A DNA stretch of 64,000 nt from Mycolicibacterium malmesburyense (GTDB taxonomy: Bacteria > Actinomycetota > Actinomycetes > Mycobacteriales > Mycobacteriaceae): NCBI RefSeq assembly GCF_001050015.1, contig NZ_CVTB01000110.1, positions 1-64,000 of the forward strand, read 5' to 3'. The notes beneath the pieces are model-generated. The model was not told where the DNA came from, did not search any database, and worked only from the letters and a program-made list of their open reading frames with translations. This document shows, piece by piece, positions 1 through 9,650 of the stretch. The translations under genes and the position numbers were made by a program. Positions within the stretch are counted from its first letter, which is position 1. Each line of letters opens with the position of its first letter.

Positions 1-203
1 CCGGGGGGAAGAGGCTCGAGCCGCAGGCTCGCCCGCGCGCGCTGCTGCAGGCGAACCGTCTGCTGATCTCCGCACTGTGCGTCGCAGGCCGAACCGACGA
101 AGCTCGCCAACTCCTTGCACAGGTCGCCGCGCAGTGTGCCGAGCTGGGGATGGTGCGCTACCTGGTCGACGGCGGCCTACACGTCGCCGCGCTGCTGACC
201 TGA
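1..203 (+). CDS. C-terminal end of an unidentified protein (5' truncated by window)
   Basis: An open frame enters from the left edge (codons in phase with base 3) and ends at TGA 201-203. The roughly 66 visible residues are leucine- and alanine-rich and helical (for example GRTDEARQLLAQVAAQCAELG). This resembles the TPR-like helical repeats that end MalT/LuxR-type ATPase regulators and the PknK kinase. No catalytic motif is visible, so the family is a guess. The next gene starts 124 bp downstream on the same strand. Confidence 0.45.
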   Translation, partial: GGKRLEPQARPRALLQANRLLISALCVAGRTDEARQLLAQVAAQCAELGMVRYLVDGGLHVAALLT

Positions 204-327
204 ATCCCTACAACGGCGCTGCAACGGATCTGCAACGCGGGTTCGCGACCGTGGTTCCCGTCATCTCATCACTGCATTCGCGGGGGAATCAGCCGATGAG
301 CAAGTGATCGACTGAAGGAGAACCAAA

Positions 328-747
328 ATGAAGAAGTATTCGTTGTGGGTGCTCGGCCCCGCCGCGATCGCCGTCGCGATCGGTGCGCTAGTCCCCACCG
401 CGGTGTCCCAAGCCAAGGACGAGTGGGACATCGGCGCCTACGACACGTGCACGAAGGCCATACAGGACAGGGTCAAGAGCAAGCAGATCGACGATAAGCA
501 AGCTAACGAGGAATTGAGATTCTGCTGCGACATGTCCGGCGGGGTCTGGTCGAGCGATGCGAACGGACCCCACTGCGCTGCACCGCCCGCCACGGCCCAG
601 ACCGCGCCCAAGAGTCCCGGCGAAGTCGTCCAGGCACCAAGCGCTGGAACGGCCGATCCCGGCAAGAACCCGGAGCGCACCGGCGGTGGCACATTCGAGG
701 CGGTGCCGGTCGGCCCCGGGGGCGGACCGGTGCTCTACATGCCGTAG
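328..747 (+). CDS. Small exported cysteine-containing protein, function unknown
   Basis: 139 residues. The start is fixed by a strong GAAGGAG ribosome site just upstream of ATG 328. A Lys-Lys N-terminus, a hydrophobic core (about residues 8-24) and a likely cleavage after the Ala-rich segment near residue 29 indicate a Sec signal peptide. The mature part has four cysteines (a CC pair around residue 67 and two singles), consistent with disulfides outside the membrane. The second half is a low-complexity Pro/Ala/Gly tail. This fits the many mycobacterial secreted hypothetical proteins with Pro-rich tails. I do not recognise a functional family. It converges on the haemophore-like gene across a strong terminator. 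Confidence 0.7.
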   Translation: MKKYSLWVLGPAAIAVAIGALVPTAVSQAKDEWDIGAYDTCTKAIQDRVKSKQIDDKQANEELRFCCDMSGGVWSSDANGPHCAAPPATAQTAPKSPGEVVQAPSAGTADPGKNPERTGGGTFEAVPVGPGGGPVLYMP

Positions 748-761
748 CGGGACCGAACACG

Positions 762-793
762 CTTGTGGCGCCGGCAAAGGCCGGCGCCACAAG
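762..793. terminator. Bidirectional hairpin terminator between convergent genes
   Basis: A perfect 14-bp inverted repeat (762-775 paired with 780-793) with a 4-nt AAAG loop, between two convergent genes ending at 747 and 805. There is no U-tract, as is common for mycobacterial terminators. Stem length and position support a shared terminator. Confidence 0.75.
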
Positions 794-804
794 GTCGTTA
801 CGGG

Positions 805-1215
805 TTACGCGTCAGTCAACGCAGCCGAGATCGGTGTCGGAGTCACCTCGACACCACACTGGCTCGAGATCTCCGTGACCGGCTGGTTGATCGCCTTCAG
901 CTCGGACTCGACCTGCGGGTTCTGCGCGAAGTACGCGCGGAAGTCCTGCGTGGCCTGATCCTGCGGCTTCGTGGCGATCTCCGTCAGCGCCTCGTTGGCC
1001 TCGGGGTTCGAGGCGAGATAGGTGCTCGTCGACGCCGACACCGTGCTCGAGGTGTTGGCGATCGCGCTCACGCTGCAGGTGTTGTCCTGCGTCGGCGCTG
1101 GACCCGGCTGCGCGTTGGCAACCGGTGCCACGATCGCGGCGGAACCGAAAGCAAGCAGGCCGCCGGCGAACATGCCGTACAGGCCGCGTCGAACGGTCGT
1201 TGCGGACAGGTTCAT
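805..1215 (-). CDS. Haemophore-type haem-binding exported protein (MHB family)
   Basis: 136 residues from ATG at 1215. This start has an AAAGGAG ribosome site; a longer frame upstream lacks one and would bury the signal peptide. A twin-Arg-containing N-terminus and a hydrophobic stretch end at an AxA site near residue 35. The mature domain has the small helical pattern of mycobacterial haemophore proteins (Rv0203-like): an N-terminal Cys in NTCS, a YLASNPEANEAL segment, a QDFRAYFAQNP segment and a second Cys in SQCGV, which probably form a disulfide. The family binds haem outside the cell. The exact ligand here is inferred. Monocistronic, converging on the small secreted protein. Confidence 0.75.
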   Translation of the reverse strand: MNLSATTVRRGLYGMFAGGLLAFGSAAIVAPVANAQPGPAPTQDNTCSVSAIANTSSTVSASTSTYLASNPEANEALTEIATKPQDQATQDFRAYFAQNPQVESELKAINQPVTEISSQCGVEVTPTPISAALTDA

Positions 1216-1342
1216 CGAATCACTCCTTTGGTCTGCGACCCGGTGGCCGCTCCCGTAAGGCGTAACCGGCCCGGGGGGCGAGCTAAACAACGCCAGTTCA
1301 GACGGCAATTTCGGGCCTCAGGAATCCAGCGCTCGCTCTAAG

Positions 1343-1379
1343 GGGTTGATCGCACGCAACTGGTACGTGGAATCAACCC
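1343..1379. repeat. Imperfect inverted repeat in the recQ/haemophore intergenic region
   Basis: GGGTTGAT (1343-1350) and ATCAACCC (1372-1379) are separated by 21 nt. The repeat lies about 65 bp past the recQ-like stop and 130 bp upstream of the haemophore-like start, both on the minus strand. It could be a recQ terminator or an operator for the haemophore gene. I see nothing else clear in 1216-1442. Confidence 0.3.
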
Positions 1380-1442
1380 GTTAAGCACCCGGTGACGCCC
1401 CTAAACAGCCGCCAGCACGCGGTAGACACGCGAGAGCACCCG

Positions 1443-3524
1443 TCAGCTCACGCTGGCCAGCGCGAACGGCAGCACGGCGGCGGCACCTGCCGCCCTGACC
1501 AGCCGCGACGCCATCGTCAGCGTCCACCCGGTGTCGGCGAAATCGTCGACCAGCAACACCGGACCCGCTGTGAGACCGGCGGGGTCCGGCGCGTCCCACG
1601 CCCCCACAAGGGCGGCGACGCGATAGGCGGAGTTGGCCGCCGTCACCGGCCTACGCCCGGGTGCATACCCCAACACCCCCAGGTCGGTGAGCCGACCGAG
1701 GCGGGCGAGTTCGCGGGCCAGCGAGGTGATCAACAGCGGATGCGTGGTCGAATCCAGCGCCATCACCGCCGTCGGGCGGGTCTCCCAATTCCACGCCGCC
1801 AGCACCTGCACGGCCGCCTGCACGACGTCGTCGGACACCTCCGCATCCGGTTCGTCCAGCAGGCGCCGCAGGCGGGCCCCCCAACCGAGATCGGTCAGCC
1901 GTCCGATGGCGCGGCCGGGTTCCGGACCGTCGGCGATTTTCCCCTTGAGCTCCAACCCGAGGGCGCCCAACCCCGACGGCCACTGCTTGCGGGGAGTCAG
2001 CTCGACCCCGGGGCGCATGAGCCGGGTTCTGGTGTCCTCGACGGCGGCGGCGTCGACCACACCGTCATAGCGCGCGCCCGTGCAGTTGTCGCAGCGGCCG
2101 CAGCGCTCACCCTCGGTCAACGACGGGTCGTCGAGCTGGGCACGCAGGAACGCCATCCGGCAGCGGTCGCTCTCCTGATAGTCGAGCATCGCCTGCTGTT
2201 CGCGTTTGCGCGCTTCGTCGAGCTTGCGATAACGCGCTTCGTCGTAGACCCACTCCTGACCCGTTCCGACCCAGCCGCCCTTCACCCGGCGCACCGCGCC
2301 GTCGACGTCGAGCACCTTCAACACCATCTCCAGGCGCGTCCGGTTGAGGTCGACGAGCGGTTCCAACGCGGCCGTCGACTGCGGACGGTCCGGCTCGAGT
2401 GCACGAATCACATTGCGCACCATCGCCTCCGACGGAAACGCCACCGAGGAGAAGTACCGCCAGACGTCCTGGTCCTCGCGGCCCGGCAACAAGATCACCT
2501 CGGCGCTGGCCGTCGACCGTCCTGCGCGGCCGACCTGTTGGTAGTAAGCGATCGGCGACGACGGTGCGCCGAGGTGCACGACGAACCCGAGGTCCGGTTT
2601 GTCGAACCCCATGCCCAGCGCCGAGGTGGCGATCAGGGCCTTGACCCGATTGGCCAGCAGATCGGCCTCGAGCTGTTCGCGTTCGGCGGCCTCGGTGGAA
2701 CCGGTGTACGCCGCGACCGCGTGCCCCTGCTCACGCAGCAGCGTGGCGATGTCGTGCGCCTGCGCGACGGTCAGCGTGTACACGATCCCGGAGCCGGGTA
2801 GCGAATCCAAGTGTGCCGCAAGCCAAGCCGCGCGTTGAGCCGGGTTGCCGGCCTTGACCACCGACAGCCGTAGCGACTCGCGGTCCAGTCCGCCCCGCAG
2901 CACCAGGGTGTCGCCACCGCCGACACCCAACTGCGCCGCGACGTCGTCGACCACCCGGTCGTTGGCTGTCGCGGTGGTGGCGAGTACGGGAATGTCGGCG
3001 CCGAGTTCGGCGATCAGCGTGCGGATCCGCCGGTAGTCGGGCCGGAAGTCGTGGCCCCAGTCGGATACACAGTGCGCCTCGTCGACCACGACGAGCCCGG
3101 CGTCGTGCGCCAGCGCGGGCAGCACCGCGTCGCGAAAGTCCGGATTGTTCAAGCGTTCCGGGCTGACGAGCAGCACGTCGAGTGCACCGCTGCGCACCCG
3201 CGCGTGAATGTCATCCCACTCAGCGACATTGCTCGAGTTGATGGTCGCGGCGTGCACACCGGCCCGGTCGGCTGCCGCCACCTGATTTCGCATGAGCGCC
3301 AGCAAGGGCGACACGATCACCGTCGGACCGTGCCCGTCGCCGCGCAGGAGCTTGGCGGCGATGAAGTAGACCGCGGACTTGCCCCACCCCGTGCGCTGTA
3401 CGACCAACGCTCGCCGCCGATGCACGACCAGCGCCTCGATCGCGGCCCACTGGTCGTCGCGCAGCACCGCCTGCGGCCCGGCCAACTGTTCGAGGATCGC
3501 CTGGGCGTCGGCTCGTTTCGCCAT
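1443..3524 (-). CDS. RecQ-family ATP-dependent DNA helicase with C-terminal phosphoribosyltransferase-like segment
   Basis: 693 residues from ATG 3524; an upstream in-frame ATG at 3599 would add a non-helicase tail. Walker A is RTGWGKS (residues 44-50), and DEAH is residues 148-151 followed by CVSDWGHDFRPDY, the RecQ signature. A helicase C domain follows, with GMGFDKPD and QQVGRAGR motifs, then a Cys cluster (CGRCDNC) like the RecQ zinc region. The last ~150 residues differ from RecQ and end with VLLVDDFADTGWT (about 656-668), a PRPP-binding-type motif of phosphoribosyltransferases. RecQ enzymes unwind recombination and fork intermediates; the role of the extra domain is unknown. Divergent from the DedA gene, with an 89-bp gap. 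Confidence 0.85.
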   Translation of the reverse strand: MAKRADAQAILEQLAGPQAVLRDDQWAAIEALVVHRRRALVVQRTGWGKSAVYFIAAKLLRGDGHGPTVIVSPLLALMRNQVAAADRAGVHAATINSSNVAEWDDIHARVRSGALDVLLVSPERLNNPDFRDAVLPALAHDAGLVVVDEAHCVSDWGHDFRPDYRRIRTLIAELGADIPVLATTATANDRVVDDVAAQLGVGGGDTLVLRGGLDRESLRLSVVKAGNPAQRAAWLAAHLDSLPGSGIVYTLTVAQAHDIATLLREQGHAVAAYTGSTEAAEREQLEADLLANRVKALIATSALGMGFDKPDLGFVVHLGAPSSPIAYYQQVGRAGRSTASAEVILLPGREDQDVWRYFSSVAFPSEAMVRNVIRALEPDRPQSTAALEPLVDLNRTRLEMVLKVLDVDGAVRRVKGGWVGTGQEWVYDEARYRKLDEARKREQQAMLDYQESDRCRMAFLRAQLDDPSLTEGERCGRCDNCTGARYDGVVDAAAVEDTRTRLMRPGVELTPRKQWPSGLGALGLELKGKIADGPEPGRAIGRLTDLGWGARLRRLLDEPDAEVSDDVVQAAVQVLAAWNWETRPTAVMALDSTTHPLLITSLARELARLGRLTDLGVLGYAPGRRPVTAANSAYRVAALVGAWDAPDPAGLTAGPVLLVDDFADTGWTLTMASRLVRAAGAAAVLPFALASVS

Positions 3525-3613
3525 GGCTTCATCGTGCCCGCCGGCGCCGACACCGGTCGCGGCCGGGCTCTCGCAAAACGGCACCGCGCTCGGCGTCATC
3601 TACCGTCGAGGCC

Positions 3614-4261
3614 ATGGACGGTACCGCGACCGTGCTCGCGAGCGCTTCCCCGGACCTCGGGGGCTTGGCCGGTTGGGCGGTGTCGTTGATGGACCGGCTC
3701 GGTGGTGTGGGTGCGGGCGCGGCCATTGCGGTGGAGAACATCTTCCCTCCCCTGCCGAGCGAGGTCATCCTGCCGCTGGCAGGTCTGTCCGCCGCCCGCG
3801 GTGAGATGTCGCTGTGGGAAGCGATCATATGGACCACGGTGGGCTCCGTGGTCGGCGCGATGGTGCTGTATCTGGTGGGTGCCCGCCTCGGACGTGACCG
3901 GGTGCACCGTTTGGTCGAGCGGCTACCGTTCTTCTCCGCCGAGGATCTCGCGAAGAGCGAGGCGTGGTTTCGTCGTTACGGCTCCGTCGCGGTGTTGGTG
4001 GGGCGGATGATCCCCGTCATCCGCAGCCTCGTCTCGGTGCCGGCCGGGATGTATTGCATGCCCTTCGCCCGATTCGTCGCACTGACGGCCACGGGCAGCG
4101 CGATGTGGAACAGCCTGCTGGTGGTGGCCGGGTTCAAGTTGGGCGACAACTGGGAAGCGGTCTCGACGTGGACGTCGCGCTACCAGTACGGAGTCCTGGC
4201 CGCCGTCGGCGTGCTGTTCGCAGTGTGGCTGGCGCGAAAGCTGCGTAGCCGGGCCGGCTAA
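3614..4261 (+). CDS. DedA-family inner-membrane protein
   Basis: 215 residues with several hydrophobic segments. Family hallmarks are present: the [14 protein letters not shown] re-entrant segment near residue 44, and [16 protein letters not shown] near residue 130. DedA/VTT proteins act in the cytoplasmic membrane, and several members are linked to lipid (undecaprenyl-phosphate or phospholipid) translocation and membrane homeostasis. The substrate cannot be read here. The last 4 bp overlap the convergent hsaF stop. Confidence 0.85.
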   Translation: MDGTATVLASASPDLGGLAGWAVSLMDRLGGVGAGAAIAVENIFPPLPSEVILPLAGLSAARGEMSLWEAIIWTTVGSVVGAMVLYLVGARLGRDRVHRLVERLPFFSAEDLAKSEAWFRRYGSVAVLVGRMIPVIRSLVSVPAGMYCMPFARFVALTATGSAMWNSLLVVAGFKLGDNWEAVSTWTSRYQYGVLAAVGVLFAVWLARKLRSRAG

Positions 4262-5316
4262 CTCGCCGACGCGCCGTCCATCTCGCGCTTGATCTCCAGC
4301 GCGATGTCGATCAGCTGGTCCTCCTGGCCGCCGATGAGCTTGCGCTGACCCGCGCGGTGCAGCAGCTTGTGCGCGGGCACGCCGTAGCGCTCGGACTGCC
4401 GGATCGCGTGCTTGAGGAAGCTGGAGTACACACCCGAGTAGCCCATGATGAGCGCGTTGCGGTCGAGCAGGCATTCGGCGGGCATCGCCGGTGCGACGAC
4501 CTCTTCGGCCGCGTCGGCGATGTCGAAGAAGTCGATGCCGGTCTTGACGCCGATCTTGTCGAACACGCCGATCAGCGCCTCGACCGGTGCGTTGCCCGCG
4601 CCCGCGCCGAACCGGCGGCACGACCCGTCGATCTGCTTGGCCCCCGCGCGCACGGCCTCGATCGAGTTGGCGACGCCGAGTCCGAGGTTCTCGTGGCCGT
4701 GGAAACCGACCTGCGCGTCGTCACCCAATTCGGCCACCAGCGCCTGCACCCGGTCACGGACGCCCTCGAGCACCAACGCACCGGCGGAGTCGACGACATA
4801 GACGCACTGACAGCCGGCGTCGGCCATGATCCGCGCCTGTTTCGCGAGCTTCTCCGGCGGAATCGTGTGGCTCATCATCAAGAAGCCCACCGTTTCCAGG
4901 CCCAGCTCGCGGGCCAGCCCGAAGTGCTGGATCGACACGTCAGCCTCGGTGCAGTGGGTGGCGATGCGGCAGATCGATCCGCCGTTGTTCTGCGCCTCTT
5001 TGATGTCCTCCTTGGTCCCGACGCCGGGCAGCATCAGGAACGCGATCTTCGACTCCGTGGCCGTTTCGGCGGCCAGCTTGATGAGTTCCTGCTCCGGAGT
5101 CTTGGAGAAGCCGTAGTTGAAGCTCGACCCCCCGAGACCGTCGCCGTGGGTGACCTCGATGACCGGTACGCCGGCGGCGTCCAGCGCGGCGACGATCGCG
5201 TGGACTTCCTCTTTGGTGAACTGGTGACGCTTGTGGTGGCTGCCGTCGCGCAGCGAGGTGTCCGTCATCCGGACGTCCCAGATCGGGTTGAAGTAGATCT
5301 CGTCGGTGCCGCTCAT
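4258..5316 (-). CDS. hsaF: 4-hydroxy-2-oxovalerate (4-hydroxy-2-oxohexanoate) aldolase HsaF
   Basis: 352 residues. A DRE-TIM metallolyase: [10 protein letters not shown] near residue 18 supplies the catalytic Arg-Asp, and GFHGHENLG near residue 200 the metal-binding histidines. It cleaves 4-hydroxy-2-oxohexanoate from ring A/B degradation into pyruvate and propanal, channelled to HsaG. The start overlaps the hsaG stop (ATGA), consistent with a stable HsaF-HsaG complex made in fixed ratio. Third gene of hsaE-hsaG-hsaF, matching Rv3536c-Rv3534c order. Confidence 0.95.
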   Translation of the reverse strand: MSGTDEIYFNPIWDVRMTDTSLRDGSHHKRHQFTKEEVHAIVAALDAAGVPVIEVTHGDGLGGSSFNYGFSKTPEQELIKLAAETATESKIAFLMLPGVGTKEDIKEAQNNGGSICRIATHCTEADVSIQHFGLARELGLETVGFLMMSHTIPPEKLAKQARIMADAGCQCVYVVDSAGALVLEGVRDRVQALVAELGDDAQVGFHGHENLGLGVANSIEAVRAGAKQIDGSCRRFGAGAGNAPVEALIGVFDKIGVKTGIDFFDIADAAEEVVAPAMPAECLLDRNALIMGYSGVYSSFLKHAIRQSERYGVPAHKLLHRAGQRKLIGGQEDQLIDIALEIKREMDGASAS

Positions 5317-6230
5317 GCTTGGCCTCCTGCCGTAGTCGCGAGGCTCTCTTTCGCGATCTCCTCGCCCACCTTGGCCGCCGCCGCGGTCATGATGTCCAGG
5401 TTTCCAGCGTAGGGCGGCAGGTAGTCGCCCGCACCCTCCACTTCGATGAACGTGGTGACGACGTGGTTGCCGCCGTTGACCACCGACGGTTCGTCGAACT
5501 GCGGGTCGTTGAGCAGCCGGTAGCCGGGAACGTAGGTCTGCACCTCGGCGACGACGTCGCGGATGGACTGCGTGATCGCGTCGTGGTCGGCGTCCTCGGG
5601 GATCGCGCAGAAGATGGTGTCGCGCATGATCATCGGCGGCTCGGCGGGATTGAGGATGATGATCGCCTTGCCTCGCTGGGCGCCGCCGATCACCTCGACA
5701 CCCTTGCTGGTGGTCTTGGTGAACTCGTCGATGTTGGCGCGGGTTCCGGGGCCGGCCGAGGCCGACGACACCGACGCCACGATCTCGGCGTAGGGCACCT
5801 TCACCGCGCGGCTGACCGCGTAGACGATCGGGATGGTGGCCTGGCCGCCGCAGGTGACCATGTTGACGTTGGGCGCGTCGAGATGCTCGCGCAGGTTGGC
5901 GGGCGGGATCACGCCCGGCCCGATTGCCGCGGGCGTCAGGTCGATCGCGCGGATACCGGCCTCCGCATACTTCGGCGCGGCGTCGCGGTGCACGTAGGCG
6001 CTGGTGGCCTCGAAGACCATGTCGGGCTTCTCGCTTTGCGCCAGCAGCCAGTCCACCCCTTCGTGTGAGGTCTCCAACCCGAGCTTGCGGGCGCGGGCCA
6101 GGCCCTCGCTCTCTGGGTCGATGCCGATCATCCAGCGCGGTTCCAGCCACTCCGAACGCAGCAGTTTGTACAGCAGATCGGTGCTGATGTTGCCCGATCC
6201 GACGATCGCGACCGATGCCTTGTCCGGCAT
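5313..6230 (-). CDS. hsaG: Acylating acetaldehyde/propanal dehydrogenase HsaG
   Basis: 305 residues from ATG 6230 with a GAGGAG ribosome site. An N-terminal Rossmann motif ([10 protein letters not shown]) binds NAD+, and the catalytic cysteine is C127 in MVTCGGQAT. It converts the aldehyde released by HsaF to propionyl-CoA (or acetyl-CoA) with NAD+ and CoA. It overlaps hsaF by 4 bp and follows hsaE by 14 bp, so the three form one operon. Confidence 0.95.
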   Translation of the reverse strand: MPDKASVAIVGSGNISTDLLYKLLRSEWLEPRWMIGIDPESEGLARARKLGLETSHEGVDWLLAQSEKPDMVFEATSAYVHRDAAPKYAEAGIRAIDLTPAAIGPGVIPPANLREHLDAPNVNMVTCGGQATIPIVYAVSRAVKVPYAEIVASVSSASAGPGTRANIDEFTKTTSKGVEVIGGAQRGKAIIILNPAEPPMIMRDTIFCAIPEDADHDAITQSIRDVVAEVQTYVPGYRLLNDPQFDEPSVVNGGNHVVTTFIEVEGAGDYLPPYAGNLDIMTAAAAKVGEEIAKESLATTAGGQA

Positions 6231-6244
6231 ATGTAGCTCCTCGC

Positions 6245-7030
6245 TTATTCGAAATTCAGATGGACCGAGCCGAGCCCGGCGAAGTCTGCGACGTACTCGG
6301 CGCCGGGGGTGGCGTCGAACGCCTTGGTGCACGAACCAGGCAACACGATGTCACCCGCCTTGAGGCGGACACCGAAGCTGTCGACCTTGCGCGCCAGCCA
6401 CGCCACCGCGGTCACCGGATTGCCCAGCACCGCATCGCTACGACCCTTGGCCACCACCTCACCGTTGCGGGTCAGCACCGCGTCGATCGCGGTGATGTCG
6501 ATGTCCTTCGGCGACACCCGGTTCTCGCCGAGCACCCAGCCCGCCGAGGACGCGTTGTCGGCGATCGTGTCACAGAGCTTGATCTTCCAGTCCGTGATGC
6601 GGGTGTCGATCAACTCGATCGCGGGCGCGAACGCGGCCGTCGCCGCCAGCACGTCGTCCTCGGTGCAGCCCTCACCGGGCAGGTCGTCGGCGAGGATGAA
6701 TCCGACCTCCACCTCCACGCGGGGATAGAGATAGTCGGCCGATTTGACGGGGGTGTCCTCATGGACGGCCATGTCGTCGAGCAGGTGCCCGTAGTCGGGT
6801 TCGTCGACGTTCATCATCTGCTGCATGGCCTTGGACGAGAGCCCGACCTTGTGCCCGATGACCTTCGCGCCTTCGGCCACCCGCTGCCGAATGTTGATCA
6901 GCTGAATCTCGTAGGCGTCGACCACGTCGATGTCCGGATGACCGTCGGTCAGTGGCGGGATGGGAACCTTGCTGCGCTCGGCCTGGGCAAGATCGGCGGC
7001 CAGCTTCTGCCGCACCTGATCACTGAGCAT
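6245..7030 (-). CDS. hsaE: 2-hydroxypenta/hexa-2,4-dienoate hydratase HsaE
   Basis: 261 residues, full length for the MhpD/fumarylacetoacetase-like hydratases. The signature segments GHKVGLSS (near 59), EVEVGFIL (near 106) and [11 protein letters not shown] (near 203) are present. It hydrates the C6 dienoate released by HsaD to 4-hydroxy-2-oxohexanoate. First gene of hsaE-G-F. A KstR box sits 59 bp upstream, shared with the divergent kstD. Confidence 0.93.
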   Translation of the reverse strand: MLSDQVRQKLAADLAQAERSKVPIPPLTDGHPDIDVVDAYEIQLINIRQRVAEGAKVIGHKVGLSSKAMQQMMNVDEPDYGHLLDDMAVHEDTPVKSADYLYPRVEVEVGFILADDLPGEGCTEDDVLAATAAFAPAIELIDTRITDWKIKLCDTIADNASSAGWVLGENRVSPKDIDITAIDAVLTRNGEVVAKGRSDAVLGNPVTAVAWLARKVDSFGVRLKAGDIVLPGSCTKAFDATPGAEYVADFAGLGSVHLNFE

Positions 7031-7088
7031 CCTTATGAAGTCCCCTTGTCCTGTTGACCGGCGCGGTTGTGGGTCGGCCGGGCAATTC

Positions 7089-7102
7089 TATAACGTGTTC
7101 TA
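7089..7102. promoter_or_regulatory. KstR operator between hsaE and kstD
   Basis: TATAACGTGTTCTA matches the known KstR consensus TnnAACnnGTTnnA exactly. It ends one base before the kstD ATG at 7104 and lies 59 bp upstream of hsaE, so bound repressor could block both divergent operons. Confidence 0.88.
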
Positions 7103-7103
7103 C

Positions 7104-8786
7104 ATGACTGGTCAGGAGTACGACGTCGTGGTGGTGGGCAGCGGCGCAGCCGGTATGGTCGCCGCGCTCACCGCGGCCCACCAGGGACTTTCCACAGTAG
7201 TCGTCGAGAAGGCTCCGCACTACGGTGGTTCCACTGCGCGGTCAGGTGGCGGCGTGTGGATCCCGAACAACGAGGTCCTCGAGCGCGACGGCGTCAAGGA
7301 CACTCGCGAAGCCGCCCGTACCTACCTGCACAACATCATCGGTGACGTCGTGCCCTCCGAGAAGATCGACACTTACCTCGACCGCGGTCCGGAGATGTTG
7401 TCGTTCGTTCAAAAGCACTCACCGCTCAAGCTGTGCTGGGTGCCGGGCTACTCCGACTACTACCCCGAGACACCGGGCGGCAAGCCGACTGGTCGCTCGG
7501 TCGAACCGAAGCCGTTCGACGCCAAGAAGCTCGGGCCCGACCTTCCCGGCCTGGAGCCCCCGTACGGCAAGGTCCCGCTGAACGTCGTTGTCATGCAGCA
7601 GGATTACGTGCGGCTCAACCAACTCAAGCGTCATCCGCGCGGGGTACTGCGCAGCCTCAAGGTGGGTGCGCGCACCATGTGGGCCAAGGCCACCGGCAAG
7701 AACCTCGTCGGCATGGGCCGCGCCTTGATCGCACCGCTGCGGATCGGGCTCCGCGAAGCCGGCGTGCCCGTGCGGCTGAACACGGCGTTGACCGACCTCT
7801 ACGTCGAAGACGGTGTCGTGCGCGGAATCTACGTGCGCGACACCAGCGCACCCGAATCCGGTGAGCCCGAATTGATCCGGGCCCGCCGCGGCGTCATCCT
7901 CGGCTCGGGCGGCTTCGAGCACAACGAGCAGATGCGGGTGAAGTACCAGCGTGCCCCCATCACCACCGAGTGGACGGTCGGCGCGAAGGCCAACACCGGC
8001 GACGGCATCATCGCCGCCGAGAAACTCGGCGCCGCACTCGATGTCATGGAGGACGCGTGGTGGGGTCCGACCGTGCCGCTGGTCGGCGCACCGTGGTTCG
8101 CGCTGTCGGAACGCAACTCGCCGGGCTCGATCATCGTCAACATGGCGGGCAAGCGGTTCATGAACGAGTCGATGCCCTACGTGGAGGCCTGCCACCACAT
8201 GTACGGCGGCCAGTACGGGCAGGGGCCGGGCCCGGGCGAGAACATACCGGCGTGGCTGGTGTTCGACCAGCAGTATCGCGACCGCTACATCTTCGCCGGA
8301 TTGCAGCCGGGACAGCGCGTCCCGAGGAAGTGGTTGGAGTCGGGCGTGATCGTCACGGCCGGCACGCTCGAAGAGCTGGCCGAGAAGACCGGTCTGCCGG
8401 TGGATGCGTTCAAGGCCACCGTCGAGCGGTTCAACGGGTTCGCGCGCTCGGGCGTCGACGAGGATTTCAAACGCGGTGAGAGCGCCTACGACCGCTACTA
8501 CGGCGATCCGACCAACAAGCCCAACCCCAACCTCGGCGAGATCAGCCACGCACCGTACTACGCGGCCAAGATGGTGCCCGGCGATTTGGGCACCAAGGGC
8601 GGCGTCGTCACCGACGTCCACGGGCGGGCCCTGCGCGACGACGGCTCGCTGATCGAGGGCCTCTATGCTGCAGGCAACGTCAGCGCACCGGTGATGGGTC
8701 ACACCTACCCCGGTCCGGGCGGGACCATCGGCCCGGCGATGACGTTCGGTTACCTTGCAGCACTACACATAGCCGGAAAGAGCTGA
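7104..8786 (+). CDS. kstD: 3-ketosteroid Delta1-dehydrogenase KstD
   Basis: 560 residues from ATG 7104. The frame opens earlier, but the KstR box and the FAD-binding N-terminus (VVVGSGAAGMVAAL, residues 8-21) fix this start. A C-terminal segment VMGHTYPGPGGTIGPA is typical of KstD-type flavoproteins. It introduces the C1-C2 double bond into ring A of 3-ketosteroids such as androstenedione. With KshAB 9alpha-hydroxylation this breaks ring B. Length agrees with characterised KstDs (about 560). Followed 3 bp later by chsH3. Confidence 0.95.
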   Translation: MTGQEYDVVVVGSGAAGMVAALTAAHQGLSTVVVEKAPHYGGSTARSGGGVWIPNNEVLERDGVKDTREAARTYLHNIIGDVVPSEKIDTYLDRGPEMLSFVQKHSPLKLCWVPGYSDYYPETPGGKPTGRSVEPKPFDAKKLGPDLPGLEPPYGKVPLNVVVMQQDYVRLNQLKRHPRGVLRSLKVGARTMWAKATGKNLVGMGRALIAPLRIGLREAGVPVRLNTALTDLYVEDGVVRGIYVRDTSAPESGEPELIRARRGVILGSGGFEHNEQMRVKYQRAPITTEWTVGAKANTGDGIIAAEKLGAALDVMEDAWWGPTVPLVGAPWFALSERNSPGSIIVNMAGKRFMNESMPYVEACHHMYGGQYGQGPGPGENIPAWLVFDQQYRDRYIFAGLQPGQRVPRKWLESGVIVTAGTLEELAEKTGLPVDAFKATVERFNGFARSGVDEDFKRGESAYDRYYGDPTNKPNPNLGEISHAPYYAAKMVPGDLGTKGGVVTDVHGRALRDDGSLIEGLYAAGNVSAPVMGHTYPGPGGTIGPAMTFGYLAALHIAGKS

Positions 8787-8789
8787 CGC

Positions 8790-9650
8790 ATGCCCATCAA
8801 TCTCGACGAGGCGCTCGGCGCTGAACTCCCCACCGCCGAGTTCTCCTGGAGTAGCAGCGACATCCAGCTCTACCACCTCGGGCTGGGCGCAGGCGCCGAT
8901 CCGATGGACAAGCGCGAGCTGCGGTACTTGACCGACGAAACCCCGCAGGTGCTCCCGACATTCGGCAACGTCGCGCAGAGCTTCCACATGACGGAGCCGC
9001 CCTCGGTGAAGTTCCCGGGCATCGACATCGAGCTCTCGAAGGTGTTGCACGCCAGCGAGGCCGTGTCGGTTCCCGGGCCGATCCCGCCGTCGGGCACCGG
9101 CATCGCCGTCACCCGGTTCACCGACATCTGGGACAAGGGCAAGGCCGCGGTTATCTGGTCGGAGACGACGGTCACGGCGCCCGACGGGACGCCGCTGTGG
9201 ACCCAGAAGCGGTCGATCTTCGCGCGCGGGGAGGGTGGTTTCGGCGGTGAACGCGGACCGTCGACCTCCTCGGACCACACGCAGCGCGCACCTGACTTCG
9301 AGATCGCGATCCCGACATCGCCCCAGCAGGCGCTGCTGTACCGGATGTGCGGCGACCGCAATCCGCTGCACTCCGACCCGGATTTCGCGGCGGCGGCGGG
9401 ATTCCCACGCCCGATCCTGCACGGGCTTTGTACCTACGGCATGACGTGCAAGGCGATGGTCGACACCCTGCTCGACGGCGACACCGCGCGGGTCGGCAGC
9501 TACGGTGCCCGCTTCGCCGGAGTGGTCTTCCCCGGGGAGACGCTCAAGGCCAGCGTGTGGAAGCAGGGCGACGGCTTCGTCGCCACGGTGACCGCGCCGG
9601 AGCGTGACGACGCGGTGGCGCTGGCAGGCGTGGAGTTGATTCCGGCCTAG
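8790..9650 (+). CDS. chsH3: MaoC-type steroid side-chain enoyl-CoA hydratase ChsH3 (Rv3538-like)
   Basis: 286 residues forming a double hot-dog MaoC protein. The second half has the hydratase motif RMCGDRNPLHSDPDFAAAAGF and then PILHG, with the catalytic Asp/His (about residues 190-212). Position directly after kstD equals Rv3538, reported to hydrate a C24 steroid enoyl-CoA in cholesterol side-chain beta-oxidation. Separated from kstD by 3 bp, so co-transcribed under the same KstR box. Family certain; substrate taken from the ortholog. Confidence 0.85.
   Translation: MPINLDEALGAELPTAEFSWSSSDIQLYHLGLGAGADPMDKRELRYLTDETPQVLPTFGNVAQSFHMTEPPSVKFPGIDIELSKVLHASEAVSVPGPIPPSGTGIAVTRFTDIWDKGKAAVIWSETTVTAPDGTPLWTQKRSIFARGEGGFGGERGPSTSSDHTQRAPDFEIAIPTSPQQALLYRMCGDRNPLHSDPDFAAAAGFPRPILHGLCTYGMTCKAMVDTLLDGDTARVGSYGARFAGVVFPGETLKASVWKQGDGFVATVTAPERDDAVALAGVELIPA

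Noticed and set aside
1392..2801. A 469-codon plus-strand open frame opposite the recQ-like gene
   Set aside because: Arg/His-rich shadow of RecQ motifs on the other strand; no family features.
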